A stretch of 64,000 nucleotides of DNA from Patulibacter medicamentivorans (GTDB lineage Bacteria; Actinomycetota; Thermoleophilia; Solirubrobacterales; Solirubrobacteraceae): contig NZ_AGUD01000019.1 in NCBI RefSeq assembly GCF_000240225.1, forward strand, positions 1 to 64,000. Direction: 5' to 3'. The notes under the pieces are model-generated. The model was not told the DNA's origin, made no database searches, and worked only from the letters and a program-made list of their open reading frames with translations. The position numbers and the translations under genes are program-made. Of the stretch, positions 7,271-17,223 are shown piece by piece; position 1 is the stretch's first letter; each line of letters opens with the position of its first letter.

Positions 7271-8812
7271 ATGGCCACCGTCCAGCAGCCCGCCGTCTTC
7301 GCGGCGCCGGGCACCCCCGACAGCCCCGTCGCCGTCGCCGAGCGCTACGGCAACTTCATCGGCGGCGCCTTCGTCGCGCCGGCCGACGGGCGCTACCGCG
7401 AGAACCGCACCCCGGTCACCGGCGAGGTGATCTGCGAGGTCCCGGTCTCCAGCGCCCACGACGTCGAGTGGGCGCTCGACGCCGCACACGCCGCCAAGGA
7501 CGGCTGGGCGCGGCGCTCGCCCGCCGAGCGGTCCGCGGTCCTGAACGCCGTCGCCGACGCGATGGAGCGGCACCTCGAGGAGCTGGCGATCGCCGAGAGC
7601 TGGGACAACGGCAAGCCGGTCCGCGAGACCCTCGCCGCCGACCTGCCGCTGGCGATCGACCACTTCCGCTACTTCGCCGGCGTGATCCGCGGCGAGGAGG
7701 GGCGGATCTCCGAGATCGACGAGACGACCTACGCCTACCACTTCCAGGAGCCGCTGGGCGTGGTCGCCCAGATCATCCCGTTCAACTTCCCGCTGCTGAT
7801 GGCGGCCTGGAAGATCGCCCCGGCGCTCGCCGCCGGCAACTGCACCGTCGTCAAGCCGGCGAGCCCGACCCCGTGGTCGATCCTCAAGTTCTGCGAGATC
7901 GTCGGCGACATCATCCCGCCCGGCGTCCTCAACGTGATCAACGGGCCCGGGGGCGAGATCGGCAAGGCACTGGCCACCAACCCGCGGATCGCCAAGGTCG
8001 CCTTCACCGGGTCGACCGAGGTCGGCCGCGAGATCATGCGCTACGCCGCCGACAGCCTGATCCCGTCGACGACCGAGCTCGGCGGCAAGTCGCCGAACGT
8101 CTTCTTCGCCGACATCATGGACGCCGACGACGCCCTGCTCGACAAGGCGATCGAGGGCCTGGTCCTCTACGCCTTCAACAAGGGCGAGGTCTGCACCTGC
8201 CCCTCGCGGGCGCTGATCCAGGCCTCGATCTACGACGCGTTCATGGAGCGGGTGCTGCCGCGGATCGCCGCGATCCGCCAGGGCCACTCGCTCGACCGGA
8301 CGGTCCAGGTCGGCCCGCAGGTCTCGCTCGACCAGCGCGCGACGGCCGAGCGCTACGTCGAGATCGGGCTCAACGAGGGCGCCGAGCTGCTGATCGGCGG
8401 CCACCGCCCGGACCTGGGGGAGGCGCTCGCCGGCGGCTCCTACTACGCGCCGACGGTGATGCGCGGCGACAACGGGATGCGGATCTTCCAGGAGGAGATC
8501 TTCGGCCCGGTGCTGGCCGTCACGACCTTCGAGGACGAGGCCGACGCGATCCGGATCGCCAACGACACGACCTACGGGCTCGGCGCCGGCGTCTGGACCC
8601 GCGACGGCAGCCGCGCGTTCCGCGTCGGCCGCGCGATCCAGGCCGGCCGGGTCTGGACCAACTGCTACCACCTGTACCCGGCGCACGCGGCCTTCGGCGG
8701 CTACAAGAGCTCGGGCGTCGGCCGCGAGAACCACAAGCAGATGCTCGATCACTACACGCAGACCAAGTGCCTGCTGGTGAGCTACGACCCGGATCCGATG
8801 GGCTTCTTCTGA
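7271..8812 (+). CDS. NAD-dependent aldehyde dehydrogenase
   Basis: 513 residues, the usual length of the ALDH superfamily. It shows the cofactor-binding stretch ([20 protein letters not shown]), the glycine motif FTGSTEVG, the glutamate motif ELGGKSPN, and the catalytic cysteine region [11 protein letters not shown] (cysteines near residues 312-314). The sequence resembles the acetaldehyde/propionaldehyde-oxidising AldA/ExaC-like group, which oxidises aldehyde to acid with NAD. A strong AAGGAG site precedes the ATG at 7271. The gene lies 150 bp after adh, past two hairpins, and its stop overlaps the next start (TGATG). With adh and the CoA-transferase it suggests two-carbon metabolism under the dormancy programme. 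Confidence 0.92.
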   Translation: MATVQQPAVFAAPGTPDSPVAVAERYGNFIGGAFVAPADGRYRENRTPVTGEVICEVPVSSAHDVEWALDAAHAAKDGWARRSPAERSAVLNAVADAMERHLEELAIAESWDNGKPVRETLAADLPLAIDHFRYFAGVIRGEEGRISEIDETTYAYHFQEPLGVVAQIIPFNFPLLMAAWKIAPALAAGNCTVVKPASPTPWSILKFCEIVGDIIPPGVLNVINGPGGEIGKALATNPRIAKVAFTGSTEVGREIMRYAADSLIPSTTELGGKSPNVFFADIMDADDALLDKAIEGLVLYAFNKGEVCTCPSRALIQASIYDAFMERVLPRIAAIRQGHSLDRTVQVGPQVSLDQRATAERYVEIGLNEGAELLIGGHRPDLGEALAGGSYYAPTVMRGDNGMRIFQEEIFGPVLAVTTFEDEADAIRIANDTTYGLGAGVWTRDGSRAFRVGRAIQAGRVWTNCYHLYPAHAAFGGYKSSGVGRENHKQMLDHYTQTKCLLVSYDPDPMGFF

Positions 8813-11451
8813 TGGGGGCGGCCTGGCACGCTCGGACGCTCGACGACACCCTGGCCGCGCTCGGTACCTCGGCCGGCGGCCTGGCCGCCGCCGAGGCGCG
8901 CGCCCGTCGCGAGCGGTACGGCCCCAACGTCGTCGAGCGCCAGGCCGGGCCGTCGGCCGCCGCGATCCTGCTGCGGCAGTTCACCAGCCCGCTGATCTAC
9001 GCGCTGCTCGCGTCGGCCGCCGTCGCGTTCGCGCTCGGCGAGCTGACCGACGGGGCGGTGGTGCTGGCGGTCGTGCTCGCCAACGCGGCGATCGGCTTCG
9101 TGCAGGAGCACCGGGCGGGGCGGGCGATCGAGGCGCTGGCGGCGCTGGTGTCCGATCCGGCGACCGTCCTGCGCGACGGCGGCTGGACCCAGCGGCCGGC
9201 CGAGGAGCTGGTGCCGGGCGACGTGGTGTCGGTCGAGGCCGGCGACCGCGTCAGCGCCGACGCGCGGCTGCTGCGAGCCGACGCCCTGCGCGCCGACGAG
9301 TCGGCGCTGACCGGCGAGTCGCTGCCGCGCGACAAGACCACCGCGCCGGTCCCGGCGGACGCCCCGCTGGCCGACCGCGACTCGGTCGTGCACGCGGGAA
9401 CGCTGGTGGTCGCGGGCCGCGCGCGAGCCGTCGTGGTGGAGACCGGGTCGGCGACCGAGCTGGGCCGGATCTCGAAGCTGCTGGCCGCGACCGACCGCAC
9501 CCAGACGCCGCTGACCCGGGGGATCGCCGGGCTGGCGCAGGTCGTCACCCGCGCGATCGCCGCGATCGCGGTGCTGCTGCTGGCGGTCGCGCTGCTGCGC
9601 GGCTACCCGCTGGCGGACGCGCTGATGGCCGCGATCACCCTGGCGGTCGCGGCGATCCCCGAGGGCCTGCCGGCGATCGTCACGATCGCGCTCGCCGTCG
9701 GCGTCCAGCGGATGGCGCGGCGGCGGGCGATCGTGCGCGAGCTGCCGGCGGTCGAGACGCTGGGCTCGACGACGGTCGTCTGCAGCGACAAGACCGGCAC
9801 GCTGACCCGCAACGAGATGCTGCTGCGGCGCGCGTGGAGCCCGGCCGGCGAGCTGGAGCTGGACGGGACCGGCTACGCCGCCCGAGGGACCGTGCGCCGC
9901 GACGGACGCGAGGTCACGTCGGTCGAGGGGCCGCTGCGCGAGCTGCTGAAGGCGGCGGCGCTGGCGACCGAGGCCCGGCTCGACGGCGAGGGCGACGAGC
10001 GGACCGTGCTCGGGGACCCGACCGACGGCGCGCTGCTGGTCGGGGCCGAGCGCGCGGGACTCGATCCGGCGCGGCTGCGCGAGCGGCATCCGCGGCGGGC
10101 GCTGGTGCCGTTCGATGCCGACCGTCGCTGGATGGCCAGCGGCCACGACGAGGCGACGTACCTGAAGGGGGCACCGGAGGAGCTGCTCGGCCGCGTCTCC
10201 GACCCCGAGCCGGCGCGGGCGGTGCTCGAGCGCTACGCCGCCGACGGGCTGCGGGTGCTCGCGGTCGCCGCGGCCCCTGCGGGCAGCGACGGCGGCGACG
10301 GCGAGCTGCGGCTGCTCGGGCTCGTCGGCCTGCAGGACCCGGCCCGGGAGGGCGCCGCCGACGCGGTCGCCGCCTGCCACGGCGCCGGGATCGACGTCAA
10401 GATGATCACCGGCGACCATGCGGCGACCGCGGCGGCGATCGGCCGCGAGCTGGGGATCGTCGGCGAGCGCCCGCCGCTGACCGGTGCCGAGATCGACGAG
10501 CTCGACGAGCCCGGCCTGCGCGAGCGGGTGCGGGGGTCCGCCGTCTTCGCCCGGGTCGCGCCGGAGCACAAGCTGCGCCTGGTCCGCGCCCTCCAGGCCG
10601 ACGGCGGCGTGGTCGCGATGACTGGCGACGGGGTCAACGACGCCCCTGCCCTGCGGCAGGCCGACATCGGCGTGGCGATGGGGCGGGCGGGCACGGCGGC
10701 CGCCAAGGAGGCCGCCGACATCGTCCTCGGCGACGACGACTTCTCGACCATCCGCGCGGCGATCGAGGAGGGGCGGCGGGTCTACGACAACCTCGTCAAG
10801 GCGCTCGCGTTCGTGCTGCCGACGAACCTCGGCGAGGGGCTGGTGATCCTCGCCGCGGTGCTGGCGTTCCCGATCTACGACGGCCAGCCGCTGCTGCCGA
10901 TCGCGCCGGTCCAGGTGCTGTGGATCAACCTCGTCGCGACGGTCTCGCTGGCGCTGCCGCTGGCCTTCGAGGCGCGCGAGCACGGCCTGATGGCGCGGCC
11001 CCCGCGACCGCCGGACGAGCGCCTGCTGTCGCCGTTCGTCACGGTCCGGACGATCTACGTCGGCGTGCTGCTGGCGGCGGTGGCGATCGCGCTCTTCCTG
11101 CTCAGCCTCGACGCGCCGGCCGGCCGCCCCCCGGCGGCGGCCGACCTGGCCCGGGCCCAGACGCTGGCGGTCACGTCGATCGCGTTCTTCCAGATCTTCT
11201 ACCTGCTGCTCTGCCGCTCGAGCACCGGGGCCGGTCGCGGGCTGCGGGCCAATCCGGCGATCCTGATCGGGATCGCGGCGCTGCTGGTGCTGCACGCCGG
11301 CTTCGTGCACCTGCCGGTGATGCACGGCCTGTTCGGCTCGACCGGCCTCGATGCGGGGGAGTGGCTGCTCGCGGCGGCCGCCGGGGCCGTCGTGGTGCCG
11401 GTCGTGACGCTCGAGAAGGCCTGGCGCCGCCGGCGCCTCGCCCGCGCCTGA
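8812..11451 (+). CDS. P-type cation ATPase, CtpF/SERCA-like
   Basis: 879 residues with an N-terminal cation ATPase domain, actuator loop (TGES), phosphorylation site DKTGT (Asp326), nucleotide domain (KGAPEE) and hinge [11 protein letters not shown]. Membrane helix 4 carries PEGLP and helix 6 [12 protein letters not shown], as in Ca2+ or PMR1/SERCA-like pumps. Mycobacterial CtpF, a DosR-regulated Ca2+ pump, is the closest functional analogy I know. It presumably exports a cation across the plasma membrane at ATP cost. Translation is coupled to aldh by a TGATG overlap. The ion is not certain from sequence alone. Confidence 0.88.
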   Translation: MGAAWHARTLDDTLAALGTSAGGLAAAEARARRERYGPNVVERQAGPSAAAILLRQFTSPLIYALLASAAVAFALGELTDGAVVLAVVLANAAIGFVQEHRAGRAIEALAALVSDPATVLRDGGWTQRPAEELVPGDVVSVEAGDRVSADARLLRADALRADESALTGESLPRDKTTAPVPADAPLADRDSVVHAGTLVVAGRARAVVVETGSATELGRISKLLAATDRTQTPLTRGIAGLAQVVTRAIAAIAVLLLAVALLRGYPLADALMAAITLAVAAIPEGLPAIVTIALAVGVQRMARRRAIVRELPAVETLGSTTVVCSDKTGTLTRNEMLLRRAWSPAGELELDGTGYAARGTVRRDGREVTSVEGPLRELLKAAALATEARLDGEGDERTVLGDPTDGALLVGAERAGLDPARLRERHPRRALVPFDADRRWMASGHDEATYLKGAPEELLGRVSDPEPARAVLERYAADGLRVLAVAAAPAGSDGGDGELRLLGLVGLQDPAREGAADAVAACHGAGIDVKMITGDHAATAAAIGRELGIVGERPPLTGAEIDELDEPGLRERVRGSAVFARVAPEHKLRLVRALQADGGVVAMTGDGVNDAPALRQADIGVAMGRAGTAAAKEAADIVLGDDDFSTIRAAIEEGRRVYDNLVKALAFVLPTNLGEGLVILAAVLAFPIYDGQPLLPIAPVQVLWINLVATVSLALPLAFEAREHGLMARPPRPPDERLLSPFVTVRTIYVGVLLAAVAIALFLLSLDAPAGRPPAAADLARAQTLAVTSIAFFQIFYLLLCRSSTGAGRGLRANPAILIGIAALLVLHAGFVHLPVMHGLFGSTGLDAGEWLLAAAAGAVVVPVVTLEKAWRRRRLARA

Positions 11452-11482
11452 CCCGGTGGGCGATCGACGCCGGACCACGGGG

Positions 11483-11511
11483 TTGTCGCGCGGGCGCGCG
11501 CGGCGTACGGT
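11483..11511 (+). promoter_or_regulatory. Sigma-A-like promoter of the SRPBCC gene
   Basis: -35 TTGTCG (11483-11488), a 17-bp spacer, and -10 TACGGT (11506-11511). The GTG start follows at 11546 with a GGAGG site. Unlike the regulon promoters it has a TTG-type -35 and no 19-bp palindrome. Confidence 0.5.
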
Positions 11512-11545
11512 GGGCGGGACCTCGTCACCCGTCCCGGAGGATCCC

Positions 11546-11920
11546 GTGGAGCTCCACCACGCCGAGCACGTCGCCGCAGATCCGGGCAGGCTCTACGCCG
11601 CGCTCGCCGACGTCGACAACCTGCCGCGCTACGTCCCGCAGGTGCGGGCGGCGCACGCCACCGGCGACGGGCACGTGCAGGTGGAGGCGCGCTACGGCGG
11701 CCACACCCAGACCGGGCAGGCGTGGTTCCGCGCCGACGAGTCCGCGCGCGCGATCGAGTGGGGGACCGACGGCGGGCCCTACCACGGCCGCCTCGCGGTC
11801 GAGCCCGACGGCGACGGCTCGCGGCTGACGCTGAGCCTGACCGCGACCCACGGCGACCCCGACCGCGACGTCGCGGCGACGCTCGACGCGATCCGCCGGT
11901 TGGTCGAGGCCGAGGTCTGA
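11546..11920 (+). CDS. SRPBCC/polyketide cyclase-like protein
   Basis: 124-residue START/SRPBCC-type small protein (opens MELHHAEHVAADPGRLYAALADV, a typical lipid/hydrophobic ligand-binding fold start, then a PRYVPQV segment and a long C-terminal helix). Such proteins bind hydrophobic ligands or act as cyclases/chaperones; no catalytic residue identifies a substrate. The GTG at 11546 is chosen because GGAGG lies 5 nt upstream, while the longer frame to 11456 has no site. It is convergent with the VIT1-like gene (22-bp gap) and seems to be a single-gene unit under its own promoter. Confidence 0.7.
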   Translation: MELHHAEHVAADPGRLYAALADVDNLPRYVPQVRAAHATGDGHVQVEARYGGHTQTGQAWFRADESARAIEWGTDGGPYHGRLAVEPDGDGSRLTLSLTATHGDPDRDVAATLDAIRRLVEAEV

Positions 11921-11942
11921 GCGGCGACGGCGTCGGCCGCGC

Positions 11943-12704
11943 TCAGCCGACGCCCTGCAGCAGCACGCCGACGGCGAACGCCAGCGCCGCCGCGGCGCCG
12001 CCGACGAAGAGGGTCTCGAGCGCGCCGCGGATCCGGGCCTGGCCGACGACCCGCGCCTTCAGCACGCCGATCACCAGGAAGCCGACGGCGGTCAGGCCGG
12101 TGCTCCAGGCGAACGGGGCGGGAATCCGCCCCGGCACGAGCAGATCGGCGACGTAGACCGCCAGCGGCAGGAACCCGACCACGAGGAACGCGGCCATCGT
12201 CGCCATCGCCGAGCGCAGCGGATCGGGCGAGTCGCCGGCGTAGCCGAGCTCGTCCTGCATCATCGTGTCGACCCAGACGCGCCGGTCGGCGGTGATCACG
12301 TCGACCGCCTCCTCCAGTTGCCGGCCGACGAAGCCCTTGGCGGCGAGGATCTGACGGACCTCCTCGCGCTCGCCCTCGGGCACCAGCTCGATGTGGCGCT
12401 CCTCGTCGCGACGGGCCTGCGCGCGCTGCTGGATCGCGGCGCGCGTCCCGAGGAAGTTGCTGACCGCCATGCTGAAGCCGTCGGCGAGCAGGTTCGCGGC
12501 GCCGAGGATGATCACCACCCGCTCGGAGAGCTGGGCGCCGGCGACGCCCGCGACGACCGCGAAGGTCGTGACGGTCCCGTCGATCGCCCCGTAGACCGCG
12601 TCGCGCAGCAGGCTCGGACGGCGGTCGCCGGCCAGGCGGTCGCGGATCGCGTCGGCGGTGTGCGACCCCTCCAGGGAGGTCTCGGCCGTCGGAGCGGCGG
12701 TCAC
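11943..12704 (-). CDS. VIT1/CCC1-family iron/manganese transporter
   Basis: 253 residues with the family opening [20 protein letters not shown], a second hydrophobic hairpin ([17 protein letters not shown]), a cytoplasmic helical region rich in Glu/Arg (metal-binding domain, about 85-150) and three C-terminal membrane helices. VIT1/CCC1 proteins move Fe2+ or Mn2+ out of the cytoplasm by H+ exchange. The GTG start overlaps the flavodoxin stop by 4 nt, so both come from one mRNA under the promoter at 13296-13364. Detoxifying ferrous iron under anoxia would suit the island; that role is inferred. Confidence 0.85.
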   Translation of the reverse strand: MTAAPTAETSLEGSHTADAIRDRLAGDRRPSLLRDAVYGAIDGTVTTFAVVAGVAGAQLSERVVIILGAANLLADGFSMAVSNFLGTRAAIQQRAQARRDEERHIELVPEGEREEVRQILAAKGFVGRQLEEAVDVITADRRVWVDTMMQDELGYAGDSPDPLRSAMATMAAFLVVGFLPLAVYVADLLVPGRIPAPFAWSTGLTAVGFLVIGVLKARVVGQARIRGALETLFVGGAAAALAFAVGVLLQGVG

Positions 12705-13261
12705 GTGACCCTGCCGGCCACGAGGACCAGGTCTCCGATCGCCTCGGCGAAGCGATCGACGTCGTCCCAGTCGGTCAGGTCGACGTCGTGGGAGGTGTCG
12801 GTCGGCAGGCCCTGCTTGCGGGCGATCCGCCGCATGATCCAGCGGATCGCGACGTTGTACTCGCGGTACTGGAGCGCGCCGGCGAAGCGGACGCTCCGCG
12901 TCGGCCGGACGCCGCTGTCGGCGAGCAGCGCGTCGAGGTAGCCCTTGGCGGTCTCCTGGCCCTCGTCGCCGGCGTCGCTCTGGGTCAGCGAGACCGAGAA
13001 GACGGCGGTCGGCCGGGCGTTCAGCGCCTCGGCGCGCTGGCGCATCCAGCTGACGAGCGGACGCTGGTGGTGGCCGGCGTGGACCGAGCCGCCGATCACG
13101 ACCAGCCCGTAGTCGGCCAGGTCGATCGAGACCCCGTCGACGACATCGGTCACCACCACGGCGACCTGCGCGTCCCGCAACCGCTGCGCGATCCGCGACG
13201 CGATCTTGCGCGTGTGGCCGTGGTTGCTGGCGTAGAGGACGAGGCAGGGCTTCTCGGACAT
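12701..13261 (-). CDS. Flavodoxin-domain protein (HemG-like)
   Basis: 186 residues with a flavodoxin fold: the FMN phosphate loop [10 protein letters not shown] near residues 11-20, and [20 protein letters not shown] near 58-77, as in HemG-type protoporphyrinogen oxidases and related flavodoxins. It may use FMN for menaquinone-linked oxidation in heme synthesis, or be a general redox carrier. The ATG at 13261 (MSEKP) is chosen over the upstream in-frame ATG at 13324 because the promoter lies between them. It is co-transcribed with the VIT1-like gene and shares a divergent control region with the wax ester synthase. Confidence 0.75.
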   Translation of the reverse strand: MSEKPCLVLYASNHGHTRKIASRIAQRLRDAQVAVVVTDVVDGVSIDLADYGLVVIGGSVHAGHHQRPLVSWMRQRAEALNARPTAVFSVSLTQSDAGDEGQETAKGYLDALLADSGVRPTRSVRFAGALQYREYNVAIRWIMRRIARKQGLPTDTSHDVDLTDWDDVDRFAEAIGDLVLVAGRVT

Positions 13262-13295
13262 CGTGGTCGGCTCCGGCGGTCGGGGTGCTGCAACC

Positions 13296-13364
13296 ACCCT
13301 GCCGCAGCGGTCGAGCGACGCCATCCGGGGCGGTCTCGATGCTGCTCGCGGGGGTTCCGCGACC
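13296..13364 (-). promoter_or_regulatory. Regulon promoter of the flavodoxin-VIT1 operon
   Basis: Minus-strand reading: site GGTCGCGGAACCCCCGCGA (13364-13346), element CCGGATGGCG (13328-13319), 17 bp, then -10 CAGGGT (13301-13296). A ~27-nt leader precedes the ATG. The site is shared with the divergent wax ester synthase promoter. Confidence 0.62.
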
Positions 13365-13412
13365 GCGACCGGGGGTTCTACGGACGACGGCCGCCGCGCC
13401 GGGCACGACGAT
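13346..13412 (+). promoter_or_regulatory. Regulon promoter of the wax ester synthase gene
   Basis: There are two sites 21 bp apart: 13346-13364 and the better GACCGGGGGTTCTACGGAC (13367-13385), which runs into the -35-like ACGGACGACG (13380-13389). After 17 bp comes -10 GACGAT (13407-13412), and the ATG follows 7 nt later at 13420, predicting a leaderless mRNA. Confidence 0.6.
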
Positions 13413-13419
13413 CGGGTCC

Positions 13420-14892
13420 ATGCACCTTCCCGGTCGGTCCGACGACGCGGAGCGGCTGTCGACGCTCGACGCCGCCTTCCTCGAGATGGAGGACGCGGTG
13501 CCGGGCGCCCACATGCACCTGGGGGCGGTGCTGCTCCTGGGACCGGTCCCCGGCCGCGGCGGTCCGCCGCGCGTCGAGGAGCTGCGGGAGCTGCTCGCCG
13601 CGCGGCTGCCGGACCTGCCCCGCTTCGACCAGCGCCTGTCGTCCCCGCGCGCCGACGGGCTCCGGCGGCCGCACTGGGTCGTCGACCACTTCTTCCGGAT
13701 CGACCACCACGTCCGTCGCGCGGCGCTGCCCGACCCCGGCGGCCAGGCGGAGCTCGAGGCCTGGTGCGGCGAGTTCTTCTCGCAGCCGCTCGATCGCGCG
13801 CATCCGCTGTGGGAGGCGGTGCTGGTCGAGCGCCTGCCCGCCGGACGCTCGGCGCTGGCCGTCAAGATCCACCACTGCCTCGCCGACGGCATGGGCTCGA
13901 TCGCGCTCGCCGACCTGGTCGCCGACCGTGCTCCGGGCGCGGCCTTCCGGCGCCCGCCGGCGGCTGGCCCCGCGGAGGGCGCGCACCGCCGTCCGACGGC
14001 GACCGTCGCCCTCGCCGAGGACGCGGCGCGGCTGGCGCTGCACCCCGACCGGGCGCTCGCCGCCGCCCGCGGCGTCGCCGAGATGCTGCGCGACGGGCTG
14101 CTCGGCCCCACGGAGACCGCGATCAGCGGACCGGTCGGGCGGCAGCGGTCCTTCACGACCATCGACGTCCCGCTCGGCGAGCTGCGCGAGATCGAGCGGC
14201 AGCTCGGCGGCACGGTCAACGACGCCGTCCTCGCGATCGTCGGCGGCGGCCTGCGACGGCTGCTGCGCCACCGCGGCGACGCGCTCCCCGAGGAGGGGAT
14301 CTGCGCGATGGTGCCGGTCGACGTGCGCGGCCCGGCCGCCGGGAGCGCCGGCAACCGGATCAGCTCGCTGTTCGTCCCGCTGCCGGTCGCCGTCGACGGC
14401 CCCGAGGCCCGCCACGCCGCGATCCGGGCAGCGACCGCGACCCGCAAGCGCGGTGGCCAGTCCTCGGGGGTCGGCGCGCTCGTGGCGCTCAGCGGGCTGG
14501 CGCCGCCGGTCCTGCACCAGGCATTGGTGCGGCTGGCGATCACGCCGCGGCTGTTCCGGCTGACCGTCACCAACGTGCGCGGACCGCGAGCGCGGATGAC
14601 CGTGCTCGGCGCGCCGGTGCGCGCGGTCCAGCCGTTCGTCCCGCTCGGCCCCGACCATCGCGTCGGCGTCGCCCTGATCACCTACGCGGGACGGGCGACC
14701 TTCGGGATCGTCGCCGACGCGGACGCGATCCCGGACGTCGACGTGCTGGCGGCCGGGATGCAGGCCGAGCACGTCGCCCTGCGGCGTGCCGCGCGCCGCG
14801 TCAGCCGAGCGTCGCGCGCGGCGGCGCGGCGGCGCCGGAGCCGCCGCGGGGACCGAGCTGCGCCGCCCGCAGCGCCCGCCGCACGTCGGTGA
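13420..14892 (+). CDS. Wax ester synthase/diacylglycerol acyltransferase
   Basis: 490-residue WS/DGAT-family acyltransferase. It carries the active-site HHCLADG (about residues 150-156, HHxxxDG), the N-terminal [14 protein letters not shown] region, the [10 protein letters not shown] segment and the C-terminal TNVRGP motif. It would transfer acyl-CoA to diacylglycerol or fatty alcohol at the inner membrane surface, building storage lipid. The M. tuberculosis counterpart Tgs1 (Rv3130c) is a hallmark DosR gene. The ATG at 13420 is chosen over 13285 because the -10 ends 7 nt upstream and [20 protein letters not shown] matches family starts. The last ~30 codons, basic and low-complexity, overlap the convergent M50 protease gene by 92 bp. 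Confidence 0.92.
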   Translation: MHLPGRSDDAERLSTLDAAFLEMEDAVPGAHMHLGAVLLLGPVPGRGGPPRVEELRELLAARLPDLPRFDQRLSSPRADGLRRPHWVVDHFFRIDHHVRRAALPDPGGQAELEAWCGEFFSQPLDRAHPLWEAVLVERLPAGRSALAVKIHHCLADGMGSIALADLVADRAPGAAFRRPPAAGPAEGAHRRPTATVALAEDAARLALHPDRALAAARGVAEMLRDGLLGPTETAISGPVGRQRSFTTIDVPLGELREIERQLGGTVNDAVLAIVGGGLRRLLRHRGDALPEEGICAMVPVDVRGPAAGSAGNRISSLFVPLPVAVDGPEARHAAIRAATATRKRGGQSSGVGALVALSGLAPPVLHQALVRLAITPRLFRLTVTNVRGPRARMTVLGAPVRAVQPFVPLGPDHRVGVALITYAGRATFGIVADADAIPDVDVLAAGMQAEHVALRRAARRVSRASRAAARRRRSRRGDRAAPPAAPAARR

Positions 14893-15967
14893 CCGAGACG
14901 ACGCCGAGCGCGCGCCGCTCGTCGTCGACCACGGCCGCCCGGCCGACGCGGACGAACGACGGCCGCTGCAGGAGCTCGGTGACGTCGTCGTCGGGACCGA
15001 CCGTCAGCTGCGGGTCGCGGTCGACGAGGGCGCCGACGTTCTCCTGCGGGCGCAGCTCCCGGTCGACGGCCTCGACCGCGCCGATCGTCAGCAGGCCGGT
15101 GACGCGGCCGCGGACGTCGATCACGGGGAAGGCGGTCATCCGTCGCGTGACGAAGAACTCGCCGATCGCCTCGGCGACCGACATCCCGGCGGGCACGGTG
15201 ACCGCCGGAGACGACATGATCGACGCGACGGTCGCGTGGCCGAGGAGCTGCTCGGTCTCCAGGGCCCGGCGCTGGGCGTCCGCCGCGGCGACGACGAACA
15301 CGCCGATGAAGGCGAGCCAGAGGCCGCCGACGGCGCCGGCGACCAGCTCGAGCAGCCCGACGGCCATCATCGCGAAGCCGAAGCCACGCCCGATCGCCGT
15401 CGCGGTCGCCGTCGCGCGGGCCAGGTCGCCGTGGCGCTGCCAGAGCAGCGCGTGCAGGACCCGACCACCGTCGAGCGGATAGGCGGGCAGCATGTTGAAG
15501 CCCAGGATCAGGGCGTTGACGATCAGCTGGTACTCGACCAGCGCCCGCACCACCGCCGGTGCCGACCCGGGGATCGCGAGCGCGGCGACCCCGAGCAGCA
15601 GCGTGATCGCCGCGGTGATCGCGGGCCCGGCGATCGCGTAGAGGAGCTCGTCGCGCGGCGCGTGGGCCTCGCCCCGCATCCGCGCCACCCCGCCGAGCAG
15701 CCAGAGGTCTATCCCCTCGACCTCGACGCCGTGGCGGCGGGCCACGATCGCGTGGCCCAGCTCGTGGACCAGGATGCTGGCGAACAGCAGCAGCGCGCTG
15801 AGCAGCCCGAGGCCGTAGGACGCCGCGGGGGCGATCCCGGGCACCGCGTCGGGGAAGTACGCCGAGCCGAGGCTCCAGCTGATCAGCCAGACGATCGCCA
15901 GCCACCAGGGGCTGACGCCGATCGGGATGCCCGCGATGCGGGCGATGCGGAAGCTGCGGCCGGGCAT
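14801..15967 (-). CDS. Site-2-type M50 metalloprotease with two CBS domains
   Basis: 388 residues: about six membrane helices, zinc motif HELGH (about residues 65-69), the second motif NMLPAYPLDGGRVL (about 157-170), then two CBS domains (about 240-375). It has the architecture of mycobacterial Rip3 (Rv2625c), a DosR regulon member. These enzymes cut membrane-embedded substrates such as anti-sigma factors or signal peptides, and the CBS pair may sense adenine nucleotides. It lies 15 bp after the alcohol dehydrogenase and so falls under the promoter at 17057-17125. Its 3' end overlaps the convergent wax ester synthase gene. Substrate unknown. Confidence 0.9.
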   Translation of the reverse strand: MPGRSFRIARIAGIPIGVSPWWLAIVWLISWSLGSAYFPDAVPGIAPAASYGLGLLSALLLFASILVHELGHAIVARRHGVEVEGIDLWLLGGVARMRGEAHAPRDELLYAIAGPAITAAITLLLGVAALAIPGSAPAVVRALVEYQLIVNALILGFNMLPAYPLDGGRVLHALLWQRHGDLARATATATAIGRGFGFAMMAVGLLELVAGAVGGLWLAFIGVFVVAAADAQRRALETEQLLGHATVASIMSSPAVTVPAGMSVAEAIGEFFVTRRMTAFPVIDVRGRVTGLLTIGAVEAVDRELRPQENVGALVDRDPQLTVGPDDDVTELLQRPSFVRVGRAAVVDDERRALGVVSVTDVRRALRAAQLGPRGGSGAAAPPRATLG

Positions 15968-15982
15968 GGTCGTCCTTCGTCG

Positions 15983-17035
15983 TCAGTCGTTGGGGCAGAT
16001 CACGGCCCGGCCGGCGATCCGGCCGGCCCGCAGGGCGTCGTAGGCCGCGCCCGCGTCGGCGAGGGCGAAGCGCTCGACGTCGGCCCGGATCCGGCCGGCA
16101 CGCGCCAGGTCGAGGACCTCGCCGAGCTCGTTGGCGCTGCCCCAGTAGGTCGACGTCAGGCTGCACTCCCAGGGGAGCACGCCCATCGCGGTCCAGCTCA
16201 GCGAGCCGCCCGCGAGTCCGAGCACGGTCAGGTGGCCCTCGACGGCGGCGACCGCGCGGGCCAGCTCCATCGTCTCGTCGCTGCCGACGACGTCGAGCGC
16301 CAGCTGGGCGCCCCGCCCGCCGGTCAGCTCGACGATCTGGGCGGCGGTGTCCGCGTCGGGGGCGAAGCCGGCGTCGGCGCCGAGCTCGCTCGCCCGCTGC
16401 AGGTGGTCGCGGTTCGGGTCGACGGCGACGATCCGGGCCGCGGTCAGCGCGCGCAGCAGCTGGACCGCCATCTGCCCGAGCCCGCCGACGCCGATCACGA
16501 CCGCCGTCGAGCCGGGCGTCAGCACCGGCAGCGAGCGCTTGATCGCGTGGTAGGGGGTCAGGGCGGCGTCGGACAGCGGCGCCGCGTCGCGCGGGTCGAG
16601 GTCGCCGAGCGGGAGCAGCAGGCGCGGCGACGGCACCAGCATGAAGGGCGCCATCCCGCCGTCACGGCCGAGACCGCCGCCGAAGGCGCCGATCTCGCCC
16701 TGGCGCTCGCAGAGGTTCTCCTTCGACGCCCGGCAGGCGCGGCAGCGGCCGCAGCCCCAGGGCCCGTAGACGGCGACGGCCTCGCCGACGTCGAGGCCGT
16801 CGACGCCGGCGCCGAGCTGCGCGACCCAGCCGGCGTTCTCGTGGCCGAGCGTGAACGGCGGCTCGAACGGCAGCTGACCGGCCGGCCAGTCCATCAGGTG
16901 GAGGTCGGAGTGGCAGGCCCCGGCGCCGCCGATCCTCACCAGGACCTGACCGGGGCCGGGCTCGGGCACGTCGACCTCGCGCAACGCCGCGGGCTGCTGC
17001 CAGTCGACCAGTTGGTAGGCCTGCACGTCGATCAC
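15983..17035 (-). CDS. Zinc-dependent alcohol dehydrogenase, second copy
   Basis: 350-residue medium-chain dehydrogenase, distinct from the copy at 6053. Catalytic zinc residues lie in GACHSDLHL and GHENAG, the structural zinc loop is CGRCRACRASKENLC, and the Rossmann motif is GVGGLGQMAVQLLRA followed by AVDPN. It probably oxidises or reduces alcohols with NAD(P). The GTG start at 17035 is the only good start at the family N terminus. It is the first gene of an operon with the M50-CBS protease. A leader of ~15 nt follows the predicted transcription start. Two alcohol dehydrogenases in one regulon suggest different chain-length or direction preferences. Confidence 0.88.
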   Translation of the reverse strand: MIDVQAYQLVDWQQPAALREVDVPEPGPGQVLVRIGGAGACHSDLHLMDWPAGQLPFEPPFTLGHENAGWVAQLGAGVDGLDVGEAVAVYGPWGCGRCRACRASKENLCERQGEIGAFGGGLGRDGGMAPFMLVPSPRLLLPLGDLDPRDAAPLSDAALTPYHAIKRSLPVLTPGSTAVVIGVGGLGQMAVQLLRALTAARIVAVDPNRDHLQRASELGADAGFAPDADTAAQIVELTGGRGAQLALDVVGSDETMELARAVAAVEGHLTVLGLAGGSLSWTAMGVLPWECSLTSTYWGSANELGEVLDLARAGRIRADVERFALADAGAAYDALRAGRIAGRAVICPND

Positions 17036-17056
17036 CTCGTCGGATTGCTCGAACGC

Positions 17057-17125
17057 ATCGTCGCTCCGGACACGCGGCGCTCCATCCGCAGCCCGGGCCG
17101 ACGCGAGTCCGCAATTCCTACGGAG
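17057..17125 (-). promoter_or_regulatory. Regulon promoter of the adh2-M50 operon
   Basis: Minus strand: site CTCCGTAGGAATTGCGGAC (17125-17107), element GCGGATGGAG (17089-17080), 17 bp, then -10 GACGAT (17062-17057). It lies back to back with the promoter at 17149-17216; the two palindromes start 42 bp apart, about four helical turns. Confidence 0.66.
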
Positions 17126-17148
17126 CGCCGCGGGGCGGATCCACGGCG

Positions 17149-17216
17149 ATCCGTGGTTCTCCGCAACGACGGCGGTAGCGGCTGCGGATGGCGGACGAAC
17201 CGGGGATGGCGATGCT
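17149..17216 (+). promoter_or_regulatory. Regulon promoter of the 82-residue gene
   Basis: Site ATCCGTGGTTCTCCGCAAC (17149-17167), element GCGGATGGCG (17184-17193), 17 bp, -10 GATGCT (17211-17216), and ATG 7 nt later at 17224. An inverted half-site CCACGG at 17141-17146 adds a CCACGG-N4-CCGTGG dyad. Confidence 0.66.
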
Positions 17217-17223
17217 GCCCGGC

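Noticed and set aside
6196-8811. Upstream extension of the P-type ATPase frame through adh and aldh
   Set aside because: The stretch before 8812 is Arg/Pro-rich text out of frame with two well-supported enzymes. The ATPase starts at the ATG that overlaps the aldh stop.
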